DNA of 64,000 bases from NCBI GenBank assembly GCA_009801085.1, contig VNWV01000002.1:4154001-4218000 (forward strand), in the 5' to 3' direction. Shown here piece after piece: positions 43,566-54,813 of the stretch; the stretch's first letter is position 1; each line of letters opens with the position of its first letter. The notes beneath the pieces are model-generated. The model saw only the letters and a program-made list of their open reading frames with translations. It had not been told where the DNA came from and searched no databases. The stretch is from Lasiodiplodia sp. COLG20 (taxonomy: Eukaryota > Ascomycota > Dothideomycetes > Botryosphaeriales > Botryosphaeriaceae). Position numbers and translations under genes: made by a program.

Positions 43566-44393
43566 TTACGGCTGCGGCCCTCTTAGTCTCCTTTCCAGCT
43601 CGTCCGCGATACTCTGGCTCTGCACCTCCTCGTAACCTGGCGGCGGCTCCGATGGCGGCTCGTAGTTGTCTTGCGGCTTCGGCGCCGGTGCGCCTTCCGG
43701 AGTGCTCATGCCTAGCCCGCTATCCCTCGAAGTATCCCGAGTCGCCGGTTCGGCGTCGGCGGGCGGCGGGGGCTCGTAGGCAGGGAGTTGCTCGAGGTGC
43801 ACCGTGTTCAGGTCGACGCCGGAGAGCGGGCCGCCGGTGCGAAGGCTGCCGTTGTCCGAACCGTCGATGGAGCCGTGGTAGTTGCCCGTCTCGCGGGCGA
43901 CCTCGATGGCCTGTTGGGTGCGCTCCTTGATGCGCTCGTAGCCTTGGCTGAAGTCGTACGCGCCGCCGTCCTTGAAGGTGAGCTTCAGCTCGAGGGCGGC
44001 GTGCTGGGCGGGAATATTGCCGCCGGGCACGGGCTGGACGATGGCGGTCCAGACGTTGGGGCCGAAGAAGGGCGCATTGACGTGGGTGTCGTGGAGGTTG
44101 AGGATGGGGGCGGCGAAGGACTGTAGGGTGTCGGAAGGCGAGGCGGGCAGGTAGACGATGCGGCGGCTGGTGAGATGGACGCAGCCGGCGCTGCTTGTGA
44201 TGTTGAAGGGCTCCTTGCCCGGGTACTTGTTGAGCGACTGCAGCGACAGGGCGGTGCGCGGCGGCGAGGTATACAGGCGCTGCTCGCCAGGGAGCAGGGT
44301 GAAGCCCTCGGCGGGCGAGATCATGACCCAGCTGTTTTTCTTAGCGCGGATCTTCTTCAGCATCTTCTGCTTGGTGGCAGCCATGGCGGTCAT
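43566..44393 (-). CDS. WBP2-like GRAM-domain protein
   Basis: A single exon. The ATG at 44393 gives 275 residues; the second ATG at 44384 (GCCATGG, MAATKQKML) has the better context and is the likelier start. Residues about 20-150 are the GRAM/WBP2 N-terminal domain: EGFTLLPGEQRLYTSPP, GCVHLTSRRIVYLPASP, LQSFAAPILNLHDTHVNAPFFG and LKLTFKDGGAYDFSQGYER. This is the pattern of human WBP2 and its fungal relatives. The C-terminal third is proline-rich, with PPGYEEV and LPAYEPPPP, which could bind WW domains of Nedd4/Rsp5-type ligases. The fungal role is not established; a ligase adaptor role at membranes is inference. Confidence 0.88.
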   Translation of the reverse strand: MTAMAATKQKMLKKIRAKKNSWVMISPAEGFTLLPGEQRLYTSPPRTALSLQSLNKYPGKEPFNITSSAGCVHLTSRRIVYLPASPSDTLQSFAAPILNLHDTHVNAPFFGPNVWTAIVQPVPGGNIPAQHAALELKLTFKDGGAYDFSQGYERIKERTQQAIEVARETGNYHGSIDGSDNGSLRTGGPLSGVDLNTVHLEQLPAYEPPPPADAEPATRDTSRDSGLGMSTPEGAPAPKPQDNYEPPSEPPPGYEEVQSQSIADELERRLRGPQP

Positions 44394-47072
44394 AGTGGCG
44401 GGCGGTGGTGAGGTGTGGTGGGGTGCTGATGCAGGGTGATGTGCTGCAGGCAGCAGGCAGAGTGGAGCGGCGCCGGCGAGGGGCTTGGAGATGCGGCCGT
44501 GGGATCAGGAAGGGGGATATACTAACTTTATGGACATTTTGGGGCAATCTGGGGCGCAGGTAGTGTGTAGTGTTTGGCGAAGAGACAATTCCAGCGCGGG
44601 CTTGGTGACGCGGGCAGCGCCAGCCGCGGTTAAGCTTGCGCAACCTTCCAGCAGCGCGCACGGAGCGCATCGTGGCCGCCGGCGAATAGCGCGGCGGCAG
44701 CGGCGCCTCGACTGCTGCCCGCAAGACTCGAAGCGCGCAGAGCTGCCTCGATGCGAGCCATTGTTGGCCAGCCAGCAATTTCCAGGAACTGCAACCCGCT
44801 GACATGCATTTCCTGACCCCTCCACCCTCGCCGGCCCGCATCCTCTGGCGGTTCTACAGCACAGGTGCTGCCTTAGGCAGAACCAGTCGCCGGCGCGTCC
44901 CGCGCGGCAGTCCAGCAAAAAGGCCCCCATCAACACCGCTAGCTGCTGCCCGACGCAGAGCCGGTGGAGTCCTCACGCCAACGGCAGCTCGCAAGCTCCA
45001 GCGAGCCAGCCATCCAGCGGAGCACTGACCGTGATCTCCATTTACTGCTGGCCTCGCCCGGACGATGCTCTGCGCCCTGCCGCTCCCTTCCGCATTCCGT
45101 CGTCCCGTCAGTGACCCACCGGTCGGCTTCCGATCCGTGCCCCCGGCTCTCATCAATATAGCTCACGGAAATTCAACCGTCTCCGCTCGCACGCCAGCCA
45201 CGCGATCGGGGACCGCTGCTCTGCCGTGGGGAATGTTTCACACACATCGACACTTTTATTGGAGACGATCAACCAGTCCTGCCTTTCGTCCACCCGCCCC
45301 GCTCGAGTAGACTTGCTCAGGGGCAGACCCCGAGAGACTACCGACATGCCAACCGAGATCACCTCACCAGAACGAGACGTGTTGACGCCGCGAGGCTGCC
45401 TGCCCGTGCCGTAGTGCAACCCCAATAGAGCACGCATCTGCGCATTAATGCACTCCGCCCCGTTTGCCTTATCTCCCCTCTCTAACGCCCCACTAAGCCT
45501 ATCGTCTACCTACTTGCTTCTCGCCCGGTCTTTGATGTGCAACCCTGTCCACTAAGCTGCAAACCCCCCGCTCTACATCCCACTCGATCATCAAGCTCGG
45601 GGCAGCAAGCGACGAGGCTGCCACGTTGCCCTCGCCTTTCCTTCCACAATTTTGGGCCAAGAGTAACGCCTGACAGGCTCTGAAATCTGTTATCATAGAC
45701 AATGTAATAAAACAGCTGCACATCAATCACCAGGGCGTCTAACCGGAAAGAAGTCGACTTGCACTCACTCAAGCACTTAGCTGCCGTTTTCCTCCTGCGT
45801 CAAACGTTGACCACCAACACAACACCCTACAGACACCATTGTCAACTTGGAACTTGGCCGGAAGTCAGAAACGCCAAATCGAAAATGTAAAAGGGCTCTG
45901 GGCCTACCACTACTTCTTGGCTTTCTTTTTTCGGCACCGGTCAGCCGGGCGACCCTCGACTCAGAGTGGGTCAATCGGGCTGCCAATGCAGGGTCGGCCC
46001 AATCCGTTCAGCCTTGTCTGTCTGTCAGCACCCATGGTTCTCATGCTTTCCTGATGTAGATGGGAGGCAGATGATCAAAGCTGAGAGAAAGCGAAAACGA
46101 CCTCCAGGCCTTAAGGGCAGTCGTGCATGGAAAAAGAATCTTGGCCTGACTTGAATGAAATTGTTCAGAATCATATCTTCGTTCACTAAACCACAGATCC
46201 TTCGGCTTGAGGGAACATGCGTCCAACAACTGAAGTCTCGCCGCGTGGACGTTGAGCCAATGATATCAATAGTGAAACCAAACATCACAAAACACCACCA
46301 ACCATCAAATACCACGAGCCAGAAGCATATTCATCATTTTCTGTAATCTTTTTTCCTTCTCTTTTTCCGCTCTTATCTGCAAAGGCTCGCTAATCATTCC
46401 ACCCGTGCTCCGCTATCTACAAACCACTCCCTCAAAACAATCGAATTTTCCTCCCACCGTACAGCGGTATCTTACATGGGCCAGCCTCGTGTCCAGTAAG
46501 TCACCCCCCTCCGCAGTCACCAGAAGTCAACCGGAAGTCCACTGCATGACATCTCGCCACCCAATCATCTCCGAGTAATTTGGCAAAGAGATCCTAACGT
46601 GGTAGCAGTGCAAAATCGGGTTTGCGCCTGGTCGACTCCTTTGGTCAACTGAAAGACTTAGAGTGGGATGCAAAGACAAAAACAAACGCACGCAAATCAA
46701 AGAAATTTGTTTTCAGAGTAAGAACAAGCAGTTGAAGGGAACTTTCGGCATTGCAATCCAAATGGAGGATTTGTGGACGTATAGTAATAACGAAAAGCAG
46801 TTGTGCTAGCAGTAATTTCAAGTGCAATTGATAGGCAAAAAAAAAAAAAAAAAGAATCATCTGTCGAGTATCAAAACCCCGGGTATATCCAACTTAGAAA
46901 TTGGCCCTCGTTAAGACAATACCTCGAAAGGAAAAGTGGTCTTGGTGAACCGACCCACCGCATTATTAACAATAATTCGAGCGGCCGGCTGGGTACCTGT
47001 AGCCTGTATAGGTACCCTTAAAGGTAGATCTTTTTAGTTCATCTCGGATCCAGGAGACGATCGTAAAGAAAA
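44394..47072. other. Long intergenic region
   Basis: 2.7 kb with no confident gene. The left 700 bp form the promoter of the WBP2-like gene. A weak two-exon candidate lies at 46476-46731 and is listed separately. An A17 run sits at 46836-46852. Confidence 0.45.
46476..46731 (+). CDS. Possible two-exon small protein (weak)
   Basis: ATGGGCCAGCCTCGTGTCCA is followed by a textbook donor GTAAGT at 46496, a CTAAC branch site at about 46594 and an acceptor GCAG at 46608. The join gives MGQPRV-HAKSGLRLVDSFGQ and continues basic to FRVRTSS, about 48 residues in all. A pyrimidine-rich tract precedes the ATG. I recognise no family and list it only because the intron signals are good. Confidence 0.22.
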
Positions 47073-48835
47073 TTAAGCGGAGCTCCCAACGAGAGCCTGG
47101 AAGAACTTGGTGATGTCGCCGGCGTCATCGGGGTAGACGAAGAAAGCCAAAGCAATGATGATATAGGTGCCAATGCACATTGCGCCCTCGAGGTAGTTGC
47201 TCTTTCCATCCTGGATGAGGTAGTTGACGACCAGAACGCTGAGGAAGAAAACCACCGTCTCGAAAGTCTGGAAGTGCAGAGTCATGGGCTGGCCCATGAT
47301 CCAGCCGAGAAGGACCATAAAAGGAGTGACGAAAAGCGCAATCTGCATGGAGCTGCCAATGGCAACGTTAATGGCCAAATCCATCTTATCCTTGTAGGCA
47401 ACAACAACAGCCGTGACGTGCTCGGCCGCATTTCCAACAATCGGAAGCAAGACCAAGCCGATGAAAGTCTTGGAGATGTGAGCGGTCTCGACAATCGAGT
47501 CGATGCTGTCGACGAGATACTCGGCGCAGACGGCCACGATGACAGTGACGACGAGCAGCGCCACAGCAGCAGCAACAGGTCCCAGAATGTGTTCCTCAGG
47601 CTCCTCCTCTTCCTGCGCCTCGGCATCGAAAAAGTCCGAGTGGGACTTGAGCTGGAAGTAAAGGTACAGGATGTAGAGAATGAGCAGAATCACGGCAGTT
47701 CCGTGCGAGAGGATCAGGATGTGCTCTTCGCTCTTGGACTTGGAGGACTGCAGGGCGGCGTATAGAGTTGCAGGGATGATGAGGGAGGCGCTGGCGACGG
47801 CCATCAGGGAAGACATGGTCGAGGCAACCGTCTCGTTGAAGCGCTGCTCGCGGTGGTTGATGCCGCCGGCCAGGAAGCAGCAGCCGAGGACCTAGTGTTT
47901 CGTTAGTTTCGCATCGCCTCGACTCTGAAACCGAAAATGACGTACGAGCAGGATGTTTGAGAGGATGCTGCCCAGCATGCTGGACTGGACAATGCGGATT
48001 TCGCCATTCTTCAGAGCCACGATGGAAACCTGGGCAAAAATTTGGATTAGCGCGGGCAGATTGGGATGCGCCGACAGAGCGACTCACAATCAGTTCAACG
48101 GCATTGCCAAAAGTGGCGTTCATCAGACCGCCGATGGTCTGGCCAAGCTTTGCCGACAGCTCCTCGGTCGCAAAGCTCAGCAGAGCAGCGAGCGGGATGA
48201 TGGCGATGAAGTTCTGCGCGACGCGGTCAGCAAAGGCATGCATGGGGCGAGACGAGAAATGCGTACAAGCACAAAAACGGCGGTAGGGCTCCAGTCCAGG
48301 ATGCCGGCGATGATTCCAAGCGGGACGAAGACTAGCAGCACGTTGACGTAATTGCTCGCGAGCATCATCCAGGTGGTGTAGGCGATGTGCAGCGGCACGC
48401 GGACGTAGGAGCGGCTGTCATCCTCGCCCCAGACTTTCTGGTGGTGGTGGCCATTGGGCTGCGCATTGGGGAGCAGAGCAGTGTGCTCGTTGGGGGCGGC
48501 GTCGCCGTTGGTGCCGTTCTCGGGGTGCGGCATGGCGTGCGTCTGGTCGAGGTTGCCGAGTCTAGAGGACTGACGGCGATGGAACTTCTGCAGCAAGCCT
48601 TTGTAGATGGGGGCTGTCGGGAAGGCCAAGAGCGATCAGCATCGGACAAAAGCTCAGTGTGGCTGGGGTTGCTCGGCAATGGGGGTCGTGGTGTGCTGGC
48701 TGAGCGCGGCGTGGAGGCGTAGGCGCCCGGGAAGAAGCGATGAAATTGAAGGCAAGCCAGAGCACATGACAAGGGATGCCAAGGGATCGCTAATAGCTCG
48801 AGGTTTTCGCAACAAAGACGAGAGTACGTACCCAT
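47073..48835 (-). CDS. VCX1: Vacuolar Ca2+/H+ exchanger
   Basis: Five exons: 48835-48832, 48613-48267, 48213-48088, 48029-47946 and 47891-47073, 459 residues. The first exon is only ATGG; splicing over 218 bp gives [16 protein letters not shown]. No ATG in frame follows before the conserved start, so the tiny exon is needed. The cytosolic N terminus (to about 75) is followed by the CaCA/CAX fold: repeat 1 holds [13 protein letters not shown], repeat 2 [21 protein letters not shown], the paired c1/c2 motifs that bind Ca2+ and H+. Between the repeats is an acidic loop ([13 protein letters not shown]). The usual 11 helices can be traced. It should load Ca2+ into the vacuole using the proton gradient. 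Confidence 0.93.
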
Positions 48836-50510
48836 TTTCGTCGTAGCAGCGGTGGGCACTATTTAGTCGGCGCGGGCAGCAGCGAGGCTTGTCGGCTAAG
48901 ATGCCCGGGTGAGCAAAGAAGGCAGCGGGCTGATGCGTGTGATGAGCAAGGCGGGGGAGATGGAGGTTCACGCTCGTAGTCCAGGCTGTTTCAGGGAGAA
49001 TTGGGGGGAGGAAGAGGGCTGTGTCGGCTTGCCTGTGCGACGCGAGAGCTGGAGCTGGGCGATGTTACTGCATCATCCGCCGCGCCCGGCCAATCAGCGC
49101 CGCGCGCCGCGCAGGCCTCCAGCACTGCCACAATGCCAGCCGGGATGTGCCTTCGCGACCGGCGATCCGCCATCTTGGCGCGAAGCATCCCGCTGACCTC
49201 CAGCGAGCGAGACGCCCACACGCCTTGCCGCCCACCGAGATTCGACCTGCCGCCCGCGTGCGGCACCGGCCGAACGTGCGGCCGCCGTTTGCATTCGTCG
49301 GCCTGCAGTGTTTCACAGCGTCGAATGCAAGGCCTCCGCGTGGCCCGACTCGCAGCCTGCAGCAGGTACGCCCCGCTGCGACGTGTGCATCTATCCGCTT
49401 GGCGAGGGCGCAGCCGGGCGGCATATCAGCGCGGCCTGAAGAAGGGCGAAGGAAGCAAGCTGCCAAAGCTTGGACGAAGCGTCGGACCCCTGCCGCAAAT
49501 CGCGCCAGCCGAACCGCTCATATACTGGACAGCGCTCTCTGCCAAATAACCAGCCAAGCACATATAGCTGACTCGGTCGCTTCGAGTTCGGATATTTGCG
49601 AGCGCTGCGTCTCCTATCTCCTACTTGGCAAGGCAGACGCGGCGTTTTTGTTGCTCGTTCCAAAGTAATAACGGTAGATCTCAGCGTCGGTGGCGCCACG
49701 GCACCACGGATACTTCTTGCTGGGCATTACCGCTCTTTCAACCACATGCATCAGCCACGAAATCGCACTTTGCGCACCCAATCCTGGCATATTCAACGAA
49801 TGCGGACATACCTCAAAGGCCGTATTCTCTTTCGGGTAATAATAACTGTCTAATCTGTTGAAGACCCAGACACCCGCAGAGAGTCCATTGGGTTGGGTTG
49901 AACTCAATTCCAAAGCAAGCATGAGAAAAGAAATAAGATCCAATACAAATGACCATTCCCAAATCCCCGTCAACCTAATCGTTCCAATGTTTTTGTCAGC
50001 CGTATATAGACAACAACATCAGAATCGTGTTGTGTCGGCTTTTGTTTTTCGTTGCTTTGCTCCAAAAGGTTCAAGGCCCGGCAGTGGTTGTGTTAAAGTA
50101 CCGAGATCACCGGAAGAGAAAAAAATGTAGGATGATAAACTTGGCCAAATCCGAAAGAAAAAGAGTTTTTTTTTTTTTTTTTTTTTTTTGGTTTTGAGAG
50201 GGTGACGCAAGGGTGTTGTTGAATATCCTCAGTCAACCGGAACTTCCATCGGCTTGAAAGCGAAGAGTGTCTTGATGACAAAATTTTTGCTTTCGGTCTC
50301 CATCCGCGTCGTGGGTTATCCGCCGTGAAGAGATCGAGTCAATTCTTAAATTGTTTTTTGCTGCAATGCTACGGAGTCGAACCGTCTGGTTGTTTGGGGC
50401 TTGGATCCTCACATGAGGATACTGGTGACTTCTAGGGATGCCGAATTGCCATGTGCAATTTAGGCTGGGGAGTTGAAGCATTTCGAATGGAGACACCAAT
50501 TAGCCATGTT
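48836..50510. other. Intergenic region, VCX1 promoter and Argonaute 3' flank
   Basis: 1.67 kb without a supported gene. The 49.0-49.5-kb part is GC-rich with overlapping open frames on both strands. A T25 run lies at 50166-50190. Confidence 0.45.
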
Positions 50511-53500
50511 TTACAGGTAAAACATGGTGTCCTTGAGCCGGTCGTGCACGCCGCGACTCCAGTGACGCGACCGGTCATAGGAGACATTCGTGTTTTCTTT
50601 CAAGAAGGAGTGGAGGTACGAGCGTCCGCGCTCGCACACCAGGTCGGCGTAGTACGCCGGCGGGCATACTGAAACAGCCCGAGTGGCACGACCGTATACG
50701 TAGCACAGATTGTGCGTGATTCTTTGGAGCTGGTCGGCCCCGAGTTTGTTTTCATCCCTCAGGCAGATGTAGTGCGCCGGTTTCGACGTGCCCTGCAGTC
50801 CGGCGTGAGCGACCAAGAAGAAATCAAAGAGGCGCTCGCCGGTAATGCCGCGGTCGACCACGGTACCCGGTTTGACGTTAAGGTTGCGACCTTCCGAGTC
50901 TTCGGGCTTCGTTGGATAGAACCGAGTGTGGCCACGCTTGGTGCAGATGACAAGGGAAGACTTCGGGAAGTTCTTTTCTGCGCCATACAGCTTCTTGTAC
51001 GCCTCAGCGAAGCTGGGCCATTCCTCGCGCAGGACGACCGGGTACTGGCCCTCTGAAACACCATCACGGTAGACGATGACCTTGTTGGGGAGGCTATTTC
51101 CGTTGCGCTTCCTCCAGAGTTCGAAACGCTCGACAATCATCTCAGTCAGGTCGTTCGAATCGACCATCTCTTGACGGCCAGTCTGCGTACGGATCGAAGC
51201 CGGGTAGTTGTTGAATTGCGAATCAACCGAGCCAACAACACCAGTGATGCTAGGCGCACTGTCCGAACTGCCGGGGACAGGGTGCGATACGTCGATTCCA
51301 ATGAGGATCGTTTTGTTGTCAAGTGGCGCCAGTTGCTGAATGCGCATGTCATGGTTGACACCACCGCATTTCAAGTTGAACTTCAAGCCGACGTTTGCCA
51401 TATATTGAGCCTGGCCGCGCTGGTTAAGAATCTTCTTCGCGATGGTGCATACCGTAGCAACGCCGAAGCGGACGTCTCCCTGGTACTTGATCGTATCGTA
51501 CAACACGGTGTTGTCCGAAGGAAGGAGGACCAGCAGTAAGCCAATGCGCATCTTGACCATCTGCGCGAGCTTGGCGGAAACAACCTCAGTGATTTCGCTG
51601 GCATTGTACGGCCAAGAAATGGCGATCTTCGCAGGCGGCTGAGGATCGTCCATCCGAAGGCCGTACGACTGAAGGGCGGACTTGAAGGTGCTGACCAAGT
51701 CCAAGGCTTGTTCTTGCGACTGGAAAATCGGCCTACCGCGCTCTTCGATAACCAAACATCCCCAAGATTGGATTGCTGCCGGCTTGGTGTACCTGACGCG
51801 GGCCAGGTTCCACTTGCCGTTTTCCGGTTGCTGCTCCTTGCCAGCGTACTGCAATTTGGGAACAGGCAAGATGCGGGCCTGAACTGTAAGCAGATTGCCA
51901 CCGATGTTGATGCCGAAGGCCGAGAGCGCATCGTTCTGTTTGACCTGCATTACCTCCAACCCCTGCTGGGTAATTGAGGTAGCATTGTGATTAGGCGGCC
52001 TTGCCGCAAACTCAATCATCAGGCGCGTCTGGTTGGCGCTCAACATCCGTCCAGCGACCTGACCAGGAAGGACTTCACACAACTCCGGAGGGATGTACGA
52101 TGGGTTGTCGCGGTTACCAACGTTGACAACCGGGGATGTTGGAACCTTGAGAGTGATTTGGTGGACACGGGCGTAGTACTCTTCCACGGAGATCAAAGAC
52201 ACCTTGCCATCGGGATCGGTGTAGCTGAACTTGACTTGCTGCGCATTGGCAGCGTGGGGCCAAGTCCCCTTGGAGTCGTTGTTCGACCTCGCAAGTCCGT
52301 AAATCGTCTTGATCTTGCGAATCCGTTTGCCACTGCCATCCCTCGCCAACATGTAATGAGTTTCGACACGAAGAAGTCTCAAGAAAGCCTCGAGCTTCAT
52401 GAGATGGCTCGGACTCCTGTTGGTGGGGCCGAGGTAATCCTGCATGAGTTCGAGCAATTTGCCTGGTTTATAGAAGGCAGAGGTCGACACGTTGATGTTG
52501 ACCAAGATGCGGTTCACACTGGTCCGCGCACTCGAGAAGTAGCCACGTAGAGCCTGCAAGCCCTCTGAGAGGCTCCATGCTTCGGTGAGCGGGTGCTTTC
52601 CCACCGGATAGAACTTGTTCTGGCCTACTGCAACCATGTTCTGAGCAACGTGCGGGCCGCGAGCCAGTATGACGTTGAGAGCTTGGATTGCCTCATCCTT
52701 TAGCGGATAGTAGGCGCCGGCACCGGTGGATGTCAACGACTTGATGAGTTCAAGAAGAGAAACCGTACCGAGTTCCTCGACTAGGAGAGTCTTCGTGGCC
52801 TTCTTGCGAGCCACCTGAGCCTTCTCGGATTCGTCGGACTCCGAGATGGGCTCACCGTCAGGAGGGTACCATTGAACTTCAATGGCCTTGCGGTTGTGCG
52901 TGCCTTCGCTTAGGGGTACTCTTTTGTTGGTAACAATGACTTGGGAATAATCTGTGGCGACCATGACTCCCTGGAAGACCGGATCCTGGAGCAAGATCTC
53001 GATGTACCTCCTCTTCCTGCGTTTTGCCTGCTCTTCGGGCTGGAAGGACACGGCGTAGCGGTATATTTCAGGGCATTGTGCAGCGACGTGCAGTGGGAAG
53101 TAGTTTGTGTAAACGATGGTCTCACGACCACAGGTGCCGTAATCAGGACGCCTAGCGAGCTTGTCCTCGGTTGAGATGCGTGCGAACGACGTCGAAAGGT
53201 CCTTGACCACTGTGTTCTCGGTCTTCGTCACGTTCTGATCCGGCTGGGGAACCCGGTTTGGATCGCTGGAATCGGTAGTCAGCATAAGCAAGGTCATGTA
53301 TGCTCAGCAACAAACTCACCCGAAGATAGCGGCCGGAGCTGATTGAGAACGCTTGTTGAAACCACCAGGACCTCCACGTTGCGGCGAGCCTCCACGGGAA
53401 GACGAACCTCGCGAACCACTGGTGGATTCGAAGGGACGCCTGCCGCGAAAAGACGTGCCACGGCTGCCAGAGCCGCTGCTGCTGTCCCCTCCCCTGCTGC

Positions 53501-53564
53501 TACCACCTGGACCACCGCCTCGTCCACGACCGCCACCTCCACCACGACCTCTTGGCGCAGACAT
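50511..53564 (-). CDS. Argonaute with DEDD catalytic tetrad
   Basis: Exons 53564-53320 and 53265-50511 give 999 residues; the intron (GTGAGT...TTCCAG) joins APAAIFG to DPNRVPQPDQ. The first 80 residues are Arg-Gly-Gly rich (GRGGGGGRGRGGG), a likely arginine-methylation and RNA-binding segment. ArgoN, linker, PAZ (about 330-460), MID and PIWI domains follow. The PIWI domain shows IGIDVSHPVPG (Asp 740), the glutamate finger in MIVERFELW (Glu 794), VYRDGVSEGQ (Asp 816) and PPAYYADLV (Asp 956). That makes a DEDD tetrad, so slicer activity is plausible. It ends MFYL, the usual aromatic Argonaute terminus. The role is small-RNA-guided silencing (QDE-2/Sms-2 type); which pathway cannot be told from sequence alone. 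Confidence 0.97.
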
Positions 53565-54813
53565 GTCGATATGATATCTCAGCCGGTGGTAGTACGAATT
53601 TTAGCCGTTAACGGATGTATCATGTGTATGAATGAAGAAGCCCGACGCAAGTGTTAACCACTGAGAAATTAGTGCAAGGTTGAGAATGGCGGCGAAAGGA
53701 GTATTTAAAGTCTGAAATCATTTGCTCGGCGGCTTGAAAATGAAAATCGAACGTTCTACAAGTTGTCTGCGGACACTCGCCACAAGCCACGTGAATGGCA
53801 CTAGCCAAAGACAACGGCTTGCTCGAAACAGCCCAGCTTGTTTCGCGCCATGCCAACAGCCGGCGAAACAAATAATATGCGTCACACTGCGGGCGAAGGC
53901 GATATTACAGAGATTGACAGGGAAGCGAAAATGAAAACGCAAGACTCACCACACACACGCCCCACCTACGCTCACCAGCCAATTGCAACCCCCGTATTCA
54001 GCCGCTGTGAAGCCAGCAGGAAGGTCGAGCGTGCGAGCACCCGTCTTCCGCGCCTGCTCGCTTGGGCCCTGCGGGTCGGCTGCCAGGGCCTAGCGGAGGC
54101 GAAGCGTCTGACGTGCCTGTGTAGCACCACGTCGGGATGCGTGCCGCCGGCGAAACAAGATTAAACAGAGACAGAGGGATGGGGATGGGACGGGAGGAGA
54201 AGTATACTGGGGTGGAGGTTGGTCGGTGTAGACGAGAGAGTGTGGGGCGGCAGCCTCTGCCAACCTGCCGCTGCGACCGGCTTGTGTACGGGCGCGTCTC
54301 TGTCGCCGCGTCATCACCTGACCGCGTAAATTGGCCCCGCTTCCTCCTGCTGCATCACCCTTCAACGCGAGGCAACAATTGACACGTCGCATCGTGCCCA
54401 CTCCTTTATCTTTGTTACCCGTGCCTTCTCCGCGCACAGAGCGCTGCGTCGAAACGTCTCGCAGCTTCGATGACGTCGTCGTGCGATTCGCGCTTCCACG
54501 AAACCGATCTCGATCCTCGCCTCCGCTTTCCACCTACTCGGGAGAGCGGATCAATTGCACACATCGAATCTATTGTCGTTAAGAAGAAAAATGCTTGTGC
54601 CTATAATCTCTACCCTAGGAGCCTGTCTATCAATACGCGAGGGTGTATATTAAATACAAGCGTGACAAGAAAAAAAAGAAGCTGCTATCTAGGTTCAAGG
54701 ATCGGCAGGGGCTGGTCAATGTCCCAGCAGAAGAAAAAGTAGAAGACACAAGGTTCATAGGTGGAAGGATGAGAAATGATAAAAGAGAGTCGATCCGTCC
54801 GACCTGTCACTTC
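53565..54813. other. Intergenic region, Argonaute promoter
   Basis: 1.25 kb between the Argonaute start and the GH81 3' end. It contains purine-rich and pyrimidine-rich blocks and GC-rich open frames with no domain. Nothing else is supported. Confidence 0.45.

Noticed and set aside
50355..50400. tRNA-like T-arm (GGTTCGACTCC on the minus strand)
   Set aside because: The T-stem does not pair properly and no matching acceptor, D or anticodon arms exist nearby.
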